In this document: positions 36,515-45,720 of the stretch, piece after piece
Position numbering within the stretch: the first letter of the stretch is position 1
How the letters are laid out: every line of letters begins with the position of its first letter
DNA from: Parasitella parasitica
Lineage: Eukaryota > Mucoromycota > Mucoromycetes > Mucorales > Mucoraceae
Assembly (NCBI GenBank): GCA_025201805.1
Contig: MU619318.1
Coordinates: forward strand, 88,529-152,528
DNA length: 64,000 nucleotides
Direction of reading: 5' to 3'
The notes under the pieces: model-generated
Databases searched by the model: none
The model's input: the letters and a program-made list of their open reading frames with translations, nothing else
What the model was told of the DNA's origin: nothing
Translations under genes and position numbers: made by a program

Positions 36515-37414
36515 ATGTTTCATAGAACCATAATTCAAAAACGGGCATTTCATTACAGCTGCAGCCTTTCTGAAAAATGGACCAAGGCCGGCCTTCGCCG
36601 AATGAAGAAGACCGACCTTGCTGCTTTAGCCAAAGAGAATCACCTGGATATATCCGGAACAAAGAACGACATTATCATTCAGCTACTGAGCCATCAAACT
36701 GCCAAAATCGTAGGTAGCACAACACCTACATTGCATAGCATTCGCAAAGTTGTCGATAAATCAGACGAGACGCCTGAGGATGCTGTCGATGCCGTTAAGG
36801 CTGATAATGAGTGGATGAAAGCTTTTGAAATGAAAGTAGCTCAAAGGGGAAGCAGAAAACCAATGACTGATTCAAGAGATCATTTCACTTCGTCTGGCAG
36901 CGGTGCTAGCAAACCACACCCATTCAATGATGCAGTCAGGTCAACCGTTGTAAAACCTGCAATTGAACAAGTCCAGTCTACATTACCGCCACCCACCACA
37001 GTCGACAAGTCTCCGGCAACCAAAGAAACATACAGGCAAGCGCCTGAAATACTAAATGAATTAGAAGGTATGGATCCTGCATGGGTTGACGCATTTGACT
37101 TGAAAGTTGGATCAAGAGGAGCAAGGCATCATATGACAGACACATTGTCCCCCTCTACACCTACTTTGTCGGTGCCGATAAACGAATTATCATTTATCAA
37201 TGTCGCTAAATCAGAAAAAGAAGAACACCCGCCAGCGGCCAATGACCTCAAAAACCACACTGACGAAAAAGCTCGTAGAAGCGAAACCTCTACCAGCAAT
37301 AACAACGCCTGGATCAGCGCAGTTGTCGGAACTAGCATGTTAGCATGGTATGTCGGCGGTGAGCAAGGATTCAGCAGCGTTTGGCATTTCTTAACGGCTT
37401 CGTCTTCCTCCTAA
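36515..37414 (+). CDS. SAP-motif protein, putative mitochondrial membrane protein
   Basis: Single exon of 299 residues starting MFHRTIIQKRAFHYSCSLSE, a basic, hydroxylated, acid-free N-terminus with an RAFHYS motif typical of fungal mitochondrial presequences. Residues about 23-60 form a SAP-like helix-turn-helix (LRRMKKTDLAALAKENHLD, then GTKNDIIIQLLSHQ). A motif is duplicated: EWMKAFEMKVAQRGSRKPM (about residue 105) and AWVDAFDLKVGSRGARHHM (about residue 188). A weak transmembrane segment (AWISAVVGTSMLAWYVGG) lies near the C-terminus. The layout is reminiscent of yeast Aim34, a SAP-motif mitochondrial protein of unknown function, but I am not certain of orthology. SAP motifs bind nucleic acids, so a membrane-tethered mtDNA/RNA role is possible. 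Confidence 0.75.
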   Translation: MFHRTIIQKRAFHYSCSLSEKWTKAGLRRMKKTDLAALAKENHLDISGTKNDIIIQLLSHQTAKIVGSTTPTLHSIRKVVDKSDETPEDAVDAVKADNEWMKAFEMKVAQRGSRKPMTDSRDHFTSSGSGASKPHPFNDAVRSTVVKPAIEQVQSTLPPPTTVDKSPATKETYRQAPEILNELEGMDPAWVDAFDLKVGSRGARHHMTDTLSPSTPTLSVPINELSFINVAKSEKEEHPPAANDLKNHTDEKARRSETSTSNNNAWISAVVGTSMLAWYVGGEQGFSSVWHFLTASSSS

Positions 37415-37526
37415 TCTTGAGCAGAGGGCAGGCTTTATTTAACTAACAAACGGTTTATATATCAATAAACTCTTGGATATCTCTTATGATTGATATTTGA
37501 TCTGTGTTTTTAGAAAATAGATTTGA

Positions 37527-37527
<1 letters not shown>

Positions 37528-37580
<53 letters not shown>
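37528..37580. repeat. 53-nt poly(A) tract between convergent genes
   Basis: A unbroken on the plus strand. On the minus strand it is a T53 run that starts at the very next base after the stop codon of the hydrolase gene (stop at 37583-37581). Confidence 0.9.
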
Positions 37581-37582
<2 letters not shown>

Positions 37583-39050
37583 AAATAAAAGCCGCATGTG
37601 GTGAAGCATTGTAGTGAGGCTTACATAATACAGGCTCGCCATGTCCCATGCGTCTATACAGTCGCATTCTAACGTCCACTTCTTGTCGACGTTCTGAAGG
37701 GAACAGTTTTCCAATGGTATTGAACATATTGGCAGACTGATCCATGCCAACAGTCGTATCTTTCTGACCGTGTAAAAACAGGATTCTAGGCCATAAATCC
37801 AGCAAGTCTTCAGAGTCAGAGAAAAGATCGGCGTTTTTTTCGATCAAACGAACTGGTGAATTAGCCTTGTACCCTTCTTGGCCAAGACCCATCACTCTGG
37901 CCATTACCGATAGCTCTTCAATGCCTCGTGCTGTTTCGTGTAATAAATGTGCGGCGATATCATACACACCAGCAAACCTATATTCAAGAAATCAATACAT
38001 GCAACACATGAAACACTTTTCCCTGTCCGATCTTACAATAATAAGCCCTCCACAAGAGGCAAGAAATCATGAGGCTTATTATTGCCATTATTTTTCATGG
38101 TAGTCTTCATGGCGGGATCATGTTTCTCGCTTACGAGAGGAGAAATTGCTGTTGCTGCCGACACCGCTTCCAGGCTTTCATCATATCTTACCTGGTTTAT
38201 TATGTCTGACAAGATTACATGGGATACCAGATGAGCACCAGCACTGTGACCCTATCAAAGACAGTTATTGTAATTTTATCCATTTCTACATGTAAATAAC
38301 ATGTACATACCATGAGGTAAATTTGCTCGGCATCGCCATTGAAATTATTTGCATGCTTGTGGGTCCATTTGATTGACTCTCTAATATCCTCATATATGCC
38401 ATCAATCTTGACTTCTGGGTATTTGCGATAATCAGGCACGACTACAACATAGCCCAACTCGCGCAGTGTGTCGGCTAATGTAGAGTAGATCAGCTTGGAT
38501 CCAGAGCCCCACCCACCGCCGTAGACAAATACAATGATGCGAGACAAACTGCCATCGCGTTTCTTGTCTGGGTGATAAACATCCAATTTCATATGGTTAT
38601 GGTATGGGATATCACGACTTCAGGACTGTGAGTTCAAGCGTGACATTAGTCGATAACAAAACATACACACCTGACTATCTCTTTGAAACATTCTGATCTA
38701 ATTTTCCAATAACGCCAATGTACATAAGATACTACTAGTGGCAGATAGTTAATCCAGGCTACCAAATGGCTCAGCAAAACCATGTTGATCTTGATGACCC
38801 GACTAGGGTTGAACGGTAGTGATACTTTAGTGTCGCCTGTTGCATGGATATAGTACATGAGCCATGCACATATATAAAATGATACTGATTTAGAAATAAT
38901 TAGTTGGATGTATAATAAATGACAAGCTTCAGGTTAAATACCAATCGCAAATATGAAAAACGGTAAAAACAGCATGGCAATGACTACTATTAACGGAAGA
39001 AAAAACAGTGATAATGACACATAAAGAGTATTTGATTGAAACCAAGCCAT
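37581..39050 (-). CDS. Membrane-anchored alpha/beta hydrolase, isoprenylcysteine methylesterase-like
   Basis: Five exons, 39050-38942, 38884-38671, 38617-38311, 38251-38037 and 37977-37581, about 413 residues. Hydrophobic N-terminal helices (YVSLSLFFLPLIVVIAMLFL, then YICAWLMYYIH) precede the hydrolase domain: MKLDVYHPDKK, oxyanion region IVFVYGGGWGSGSK, VVVPDYRKYPEVKI, nucleophile GHSAGAH (Ser about residue 213), ILFLHGQKDTTVGMDQS with the acid residue, and MRLYRRMGHGEPVL with the catalytic His. This arrangement (KLDVYxP, GGGWGSG, PDYRxxP, HSAGAH) matches plant and fungal isoprenylcysteine methylesterase-like enzymes that demethylate prenylated proteins at the ER. The substrate is inferred. 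The exon-3 acceptor is AAG. Confidence 0.82.
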
Positions 39051-39660
39051 AGTTCGCTGTATATTTAATGTGGAAAAAAAAAAAAGATTTGTAATGGAAA
39101 AAAGAGAATAAAAAAAAAGTGTTAGGGTGCCTATTTTCTATATTTACAAAACACATATTTGGCTCATAAAGGGCGGCAAATAAACACAAGGAAAAACTCT
39201 GACAGTAATCGTCTACAGATAAACAACAAATGTTTCATGCAAACGCATATATAAAATGCTGTATTAGATATTGCTCCTGCATTCAATGCATTGATGTATT
39301 TTTAATGCAATGCTGGGTCTGTACTTGCTGTAATGCCAAAATCAATTCAGTGCCTCCTGAATGTGAGCATTGTCAGTGATATTTCGACGCTTTTTACTGT
39401 TTATTCAGTTGACGATCATCCTTACACGCTTGTGATCAATCGTGCTGGAATAGTTAAGCTCAAGAGATACAGCTAATACTGTAATTGGTGCAAGAGTTTT
39501 TCAAGTACTTCTCATCTTTAAAAAAAAACAGATTTTGCAGCACTAATGCAATCAGTGAAAAATGAGGCTGTCGGATAGGCAAAAATTTGCTCTCATTTCG
39601 AGCATAAAAAGTCAATCACTGGAATTTCATTTTTTTTTTTTTTTTTCAAACCTCAACGCA
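39051..39660. other. Divergent intergenic region, hydrolase versus eIF2D gene
   Basis: About 0.6 kb with A runs (39075-39085, 39110-39118) and a T17-type run just before the eIF2D ATG. No ORF supported. Confidence 0.4.
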
Positions 39661-41739
39661 ATGTTCAAGAAACCATTAGCTAATCTCAAATCATTCAGTC
39701 CATTACGTTCATCAGACCGAAGAAGATTCCAAAATGAAGCTTATGAAGCTTATCCTTCCGTAAAAGAGATTTGCACAGCTGAAGAAGGCGCGTCTCATCT
39801 GATGCCTGAGGATCTTCGTTCTGCAAAGTTTATATCACATACCGGTACAGCAGGCGTTCTATATAAACATGAGAAGCAAGCATTGTGGATTTCGTTGGAA
39901 AATCTACCACCAATTCCCAGCGGTAAGCTGTGAATCTCGCGAAATGTCAAATGGAATCTAATTTTTTTTTTTTTTCGCCATTAGTCTACACCATGTGGCA
40001 GTTTCCTGACATGTTGCCAAAATTGTATACTTGGGGTCCTGTAGTACGCAAATTGATGGATGGAGCTGGTATTTTATATGCAAAAGTCAAATATTCATCT
40101 CATGAATAACTAAATAATTGGTGATAGATCTGATGATTCCAGGCCTTGTGTTTGGCCCTGAAGGTAAACTGCCAGATCTCAATACTGGTGATTTAGTAGC
40201 AATTACAATCAAAGGATATTCGTGAGTTGACAGCATGGATACTGTTTTATTACGAGTGTTCATGTTTTGCGTCTAGTACCCCACTTGCTATCGGTACAAT
40301 GGCATTGCCTACATCAAATATTACACCACGCTCTGGAATGAAAGGGAAAGCAGTGTACATAATCCATGTATACAAGGACTTTTTATGGGCAATGGGCGAC
40401 AAATCAGGACCGCCTGAACTGGAGAGCATTTCAGATGATGAATACCAGGAAGAAGCCGATGAAGAAGAGACGACCGAGCAGACAAAAGATACGGATGTAA
40501 TTGTCGAAAAAACACAAGAGATATCCATCACGCCTGATACTACGACTAGCTCAAAGCAATTGACAACAGATGGTAAACACAAACTGGGACACAAGCATTC
40601 TGGGATTAACAACGATACCATAGAAATTGATGAATGGCTCATGAAGTCTCTACATCAAGCTCTAGTGTTCAAAATCAAGCCTGAGAATGCGTCCAACATA
40701 TTGCCTCTATCAGCATCCTCTTTTTATTCAGCCTATATTATGCCATGCAGACCATTGACTGTGGGAGCAGAGATTGATATTAAAAAATCAAGCTGGAAAA
40801 AACTTCAAAAATTCTTGAAAGTTGTTGATAAATCAGGATTGTTGAAAACAAAGGAACAGCGAGGCGAAACCATGGTGATTTCGATCAATCACTCGCATCC
40901 CAGTTTACAGGATGTACGTAGATACAAGACGATGGAGTCTGCATCAGCGCAAGCAGCCAATGCAAAAGAACTTGCCGCAAAAGAAGCTGCTACTGCTGTC
41001 AAAGATGCAGATGCTGCTAAATCTAAAAGTTCACTGCCAAATCAAATTGAAATTCAAGAAATCTTCAAGCCTCTTGGAAACAGCTTGCAAAGACTCTTTG
41101 AAGAAGCCAAGCACGATAAAGATGGTTTGTATACAGTTCCCCAAGTGCGCCAAGTGATGATGGACTATATCAAAGACCACAATTCAGTAGATCCTCAAAA
41201 CCAAAAGTAAGTGCTCCTAGGCAAACCTACCACGTACAAAGAGGCAGTGGCTGAAACGAGTGCACAGAATGATAAATATAGATCCAGTATTATGCGATGC
41301 TATTTTGACCAAGCAAGAATACAATTCAATCAACAAATTAACCAGAGACCAGATTTTGCATAGAATTTGCCAAAAGATGCAGCCATTTCACTCGATCAAG
41401 CTTCCTGGCAAAGATGCAGTGCTCAAAAAGGGGCCCTGTAAGCCTATTGACATTGTTCAGGAGGTGAGACAAGGGAGGAAAACCATCACAAAAGTAACAG
41501 GCGTAGAGGGATTCGGCCTAGATGTCGAGGAACTATGCAAAGAGCTGACTCGTTTATGCGCCAGCAGTGCAACGTATAGTCCCATTCATGGCGTCAGTCC
41601 AAAGAACCCTTTGCATGAAATCATGGTTCAAGGGCCCCAAATCAAGAACATTACACATCTTATTGTTAACAAGGGCGTTCCTGCACGCTTTATTGACACT
41701 GAGGACAAAACCGCAAAGAAAGGAAAGGGGAAAAAATAA
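39661..41739 (+). CDS. TMA64: Eukaryotic translation initiation factor 2D (ligatin/Tma64)
   Basis: Five exons, 39661-39922, 39985-40068, 40128-40221, 40277-41206 and 41268-41739, about 613 residues. It begins MFKKPLANLKSFSPLRSSDR. The N-terminal DUF1947/PUA region includes YTMWQFPDMLPKLYTWGPVV, PGLVFGPEGKLPDL and GDLVAITIKGYSTPLAIGTM. An acidic linker (SDDEYQEEADEEET) is followed by the winged-helix/SWIB region (SSWKKLQKFLKVVDKSGLLK) and a C-terminal SUI1 domain (GPCKPIDIVQEVRQGRKTIT, then KVTGVEGFGLDVEELCKELT). The basic tail is KKGKGKK. eIF2D delivers or removes tRNA on 40S subunits during recycling and reinitiation. All junctions keep frame. Its stop codon ends only 5 bp from the stop codon of the opposing gene. 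Confidence 0.95.
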
Positions 41740-41744
41740 ACGGT

Positions 41745-42598
41745 TTATTTCAAAAGTTCTTCTCGGTCTAGCACTTCTTTATCTAATTTGATCAAAATCG
41801 TTGTTCTTTGAGGAAAGCCGTCTTGAGGTACAGTGTGTGCAGTGACGCGAGCCGGCTGTTACGAGAACATATGAGTATACGAATGTGCAAGTGTTTGTGT
41901 ACAATACCCACAAACTGATATCCATCCAACACTGCTTCTACAATGCCGGCAACAAAGGCATTGCAATTGAGCTGTGAAAGCTCTTTCGGAACAGATATGT
42001 ATCTTGTGAGCACTGGCTCATTATCCGAGATCATGTCTAACCAATATTCACTGTCAAAGGCCGTCAATCACTATTGATTTTTTGCATCACATCTTACATT
42101 CATCCTCATTCTCGGTACTCTTTTCAAGCGAATCTGCCTGCTTTCCGAACAATGCCTTCCAAACTGTACTGTGAATAAAATAGAGAACGTTGAGCACTTT
42201 GATCTCTCTTTTGGCAACTTTCTCTCTCCATGCCAACAATTCCAGCACACGGAAACCAACACGATAACCAAATTCATTCAATCTGTGATTAATCATCGCA
42301 CTTAGTGATTGTGATGTAACCAGGCCAAGCTCACCTACTTTCTCTCCAGGTCCTGGATCCCGTTGACCCTTTTCTGAGCATACTGTAGCATTTCTGAAAA
42401 CAGAAACGTTTGTGCACTCAGGCTCACCTACACGGAAGTTGCAAAATATCAATGAGTGCGCGTGTAGCCTCCAGTACTACCTACTTCAGCTCCCTTGCTC
42501 TTGTTTAGATTCTTTTCCAGGATGCTATTAGTACGATTGATGCGACGATCGCTGTAAATAGAAGATTGCATGGAAGGCCTTGGTGGTAGATCACTCAT
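41745..42598 (-). CDS. TRS31: TRAPP complex subunit Trs31/TRAPPC5
   Basis: Five exons, 42598-42485, 42427-42339, 42282-42098, 42036-41912 and 41855-41745, about 207 residues, the usual Trs31 length. Once spliced it reads [100 protein letters not shown] and [20 protein letters not shown], a near-complete match to the Bet3-like fold of Trs31. It is a core subunit of the TRAPP Rab1-GEF tethering complex in ER-Golgi traffic. Without splicing the middle of the gene looks garbled, which is why the intron set matters. It faces eIF2D tail to tail. Confidence 0.95.
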
Positions 42599-42884
42599 TG
42601 TAGCTGGTTAGTATTGGCCTTGGTCTTTAAAGAAAAGAAAGAACCGTTTTTTACCAAGGAAGGTTTACCGCTCAATAAACCCACACATGCCATTTGATTG
42701 GCTACCCAGTTGCAACTATGGTTCCAATGCAATTTTAAGTTGTTGTCATAATGAAGCATGAACAGGCCCTTTGTATATTAATTTCAATAATGAGACATCA
42801 CTCCAATATTATATAAATATGAAGCCAATAATTGAGCTTGGTACCCCCACTTTTATATCAACTAGACAATAATTAACTTGTGAA
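42599..42884. promoter_or_regulatory. Shared divergent promoter region, TRS31 / allantoicase-like gene
   Basis: Only 286 bp separate the two ATGs. The sequence GGTACCCCCACTTTTATATC near 42840 supplies a possible TATA-like element about 30 nt upstream of the plus-strand ATG. No other motif stands out. Confidence 0.45.
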
Positions 42885-44781
42885 ATGAGCAGATTAACTT
42901 TTCCTAATAACATTCTGTCAGCTGCTAGTAGCTCTAGAGACTACATGGATATCAGAAATATCATAGCACGAGATGGAGAGAGTGATACTCAAAATGATAA
43001 TACTGCCATCACTAATGAGAGACAGTTTTCCAGTACCGTTTCTGGAAGTAGTAATAATCACTCTGACAACAACAGTAATCTGGACGACAATAATAATGAT
43101 GATGACGATGAAGGGGATGAGAGTAGTAGTCAACAGGAAGAATCAGATGATACCGATAATGATGATGGGACACTTGGTTTTCGACGTCTTCGTGGCCTTA
43201 CTAACCTGCGTCAAACCCCTTTTGCAAACAAGATCGATTTGGCTGCTGATTATCAAGACTCTACCATCATTTTGAGCTCTGATGACTCATTCGGTGCAGC
43301 CTCAAACTTGATTAAAACAGTGGCGACAGCGCCGCATACAAACGAACAACCAAATGAAGAAGGTAACGTATTGCACACAACTAATCTGTGTAAATTTTGC
43401 TTATTGGTGGTACATGTATCTCATTTATGTCTGTAGACGAATTTAGAGATGGCTGGCTTGTCAGACGTCATGCCAATATTGGCTAGTAAGTTGCATTTGC
43501 ACCATTTCTGAGTCTGTGTATGCAGTAGCTCATTTCAACTCGTTTATAGTGCCACTATCAGACTTGGTGCTAGGGGAATTGTTAGAGGTATTGATATTGA
43601 CCTTACTGGTTATACCCAATGCGCACCGTTGTCAGCGAGCGTCCATGGGTTTTTGGCAGGTAGCCCTGACAATGTACGTTTATAAACAAGCCATCAACGA
43701 TTGCTAGACTAAAAACTTCTACAGTGGGTTTCCTTGGTAGACGATGCCATGCTTGTAGCCAATTCTCATAATTTTTTTGAGATTAGAAACAACACTTTTG
43801 TGCACTCGTATATCAATATCACTGTTACTCCTGGTGGCGGTGTTGTAAGTATTCATGTCTATGCTTGGCGTGTTGGTTTTGACTGTTTGATAGACAAGGC
43901 TTCGTTGCTATGGTGACGTTGAGCCTATTGATGCTATGAATCGCTTGGAATTCAACTTGGCTTCCAGTAAACTTGGCGCTGAGATCTTACAGCAGCCGGC
44001 CGACATTGTTAGAGGCGAATTTCCAAATCTTATCCTTAACCGCAAGGAGTCCAAGTGAGTATATTGAGTATCGGAATAGTCGAGTATGCACATGCTGACT
44101 AATTCAATAGTCAAGATGGGTGGATTAGTCCTCGTAGAAGAATCGCATCTCCCGGTGGGTCTGAATATACTATCATAAAGTTGGCTGGTGAAAGCGCTAT
44201 TGATCGATTTATAGTGGATACTGTACATTTTGTTGGGAACGCACCACAAAGTATATGTCTGGAAGGTTGCCATATTGCTGAACAGGTATACATTCAATAC
44301 AAGATAATATGAGTCAAATAGCTAATATCATCATAGGGTGGTACGGCGGTGACCCTTCGTCGTCTGAGAAACGCTTACTGGAGAAACTTGATTTCTGCAG
44401 ACCAGAGAGATAATGCTATTTTCCCGAATACCTGCAATGTTCTTGGATGTACCTATAATGGACCAATCACACACATTAGATACCGTCCTATTCCAGGTAA
44501 AGTATGAGTCGTTTACACCAACTCGTGCAGAAACAAAGCGATTTTCATCATGTACTAAACGTTAAATGTTTCCACTCATAGACGGTGGTGTGCAACAAAT
44601 TATTGTCAAGGGATACATCTTTGATAGTAAGCCAGAGGTACCACAAAAACTACCGCAACAACCAAAAGCAAGCTTGGGTCCTCACAAGAAAAGAAAACGC
44701 AACGACGAAAACCAAGATGCTCAAGAGGAATGCAGAAGAAAATCTTCTCGAACAAAAAAACCTGTATTAAGATTTCAATAG
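42885..44781 (+). CDS. Allantoicase-like protein with acidic N-terminal and basic C-terminal tails
   Basis: Eight exons, 42885-43362, 43437-43485, 43550-43673, 43725-43844, 43894-44054, 44111-44285, 44337-44496 and 44582-44781, about 488 residues. Two allantoicase repeats are visible. The first is DGWLVRRHANIGYATIRLG, GIVRGIDIDLTGYT and VTPGGGVTRLRCYGDVE. The second is DGWISPRRRIASPGGSEYTI, DRFIVDTVHFVGN, CLEGC and ITHIRYRPIPDGGVQQIIVK. Allantoicase hydrolyses allantoate to ureidoglycolate and urea in purine catabolism. Unusually, about 160 residues of Asn/Asp/Ser-rich acidic sequence precede the fold (NNNDDDDEGDESSSQQEESD) and a basic, NLS-like tail ends it (GPHKKRKRNDE, RRKSSRTKKP). Repeat 1 departs from the usual FxGN motif (LTGYTQC), so activity is uncertain; a non-enzymatic nuclear role is possible. 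Confidence 0.8.
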
Positions 44782-44899
44782 ACTTGAGACATGAATATAT
44801 ATAATAATCGCGGTATACGGTGGTGGTAGTAAAAGTACATAATTTATTTTTTTTTAAAACTTGAAAATTAGAATTTATCTATAATAAAAATGCTATAAA

Positions 44900-45665
44900 T
44901 TAAGATGATTTGGCAGCGGCTAAAGCAGCAGCTTGAGCGCCTGCAAAAGAATCCATGATATGAGCATAAACAGGCAAACGCTTATAAAACAAAGCAGCCA
45001 TACCAGTGATGTCTTTGCGCCAATCGCGGCCTAATTCACAAGCAACACCAAACCAGTTCATGAGTTGAATACCGGCTTGTTGCATTCTTAACCATGAAGC
45101 ATCACGGACAGCCTCAGAGAAGGTACCAGAAGCATCTGTAACAACAAAGACCTCATAGCCGGCCTTCTTTGCAGAAAGAGCAACAAAAGTAACACATACA
45201 TCAGTGACAATACCTGAAATAATCAATTGCTTTCTGCCAGTGTCCTCAATAGCCTATAAAGATGCTTGTTCAATTGATGCCCTATGTGTGTTGTGTATTT
45301 AATGAACATACCTTTACAAATCTTTCATCATCCCAAGCATTGATCTGGCCAGGTCTAGCAATGTAGGCTGTGGGTTCAGGGAACAAGTTCTTGAGCTCTG
45401 GGAGCAAGACGCCGTTAGGGCCGTCTTCACGAGAGGTAGTCAAAATAGTAGGAACATTAAAGTACTTTGCAGATTCTGCAAGGCCCATGACATTGTTCAA
45501 ATAAGTGTCAGGATTGTAGTCGTTGACCAAGTTCAAGAGTCCAGTTTGATGGTCAACGAATAAAAAGACGGCATCATCGACGTTAAGACGATCATAGAAA
45601 TCGGCAGTGACGGAAGAGATCAAAGCGGCAGCACCGACAAAGGCAGTAGTGAGAGAGAAACGCAT
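44900..45665 (-). CDS. Secreted isochorismatase-fold cysteine hydrolase (YcaC-like)
   Basis: Two exons, 45665-45312 and 45253-44900, about 235 residues. The N-terminus MRFSLTTAFVGAAALISSVTA is a signal peptide with a plausible cleavage before DFYD. The isochorismatase-like core follows: AVFLFVDHQTGLLNLVND with the catalytic Asp, VPTILTTSREDGPNG, RPGQINAWDD, the nucleophile Cys in ISGIVTDVCVTFVALSAKK, and EVFVVTDASGTFSEAVRDAS. The order and the INAWDD segment match the YcaC/hydrolase subgroup. The substrate (an amide or similar) is unknown. Secretion of such an enzyme suggests nutrient scavenging or detoxification; that is inference. A TATA box precedes it. Confidence 0.87.
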
Positions 45666-45712
45666 TTTAAGAAAAGACGAACGTAAGTTGGATTTGCTTG
45701 AAATAGGATCTG

Positions 45713-45720
45713 TATTTATA
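45713..45720 (-). promoter_or_regulatory. TATA box of the isochorismatase-like gene
   Basis: TATAAATA on the minus strand, 47 nt upstream of the ATG. Confidence 0.5.

Noticed and set aside
36313-36525. 70-codon frame just upstream of the SAP gene
   Set aside because: It overlaps the SAP start in another frame and shows no protein-like features; probably leader sequence.
42087-42452. Unspliced 121-codon frame at the TRS31 locus
   Set aside because: It mixes intron and exon sequence; the spliced model gives a full Trs31 match while the unspliced one does not.
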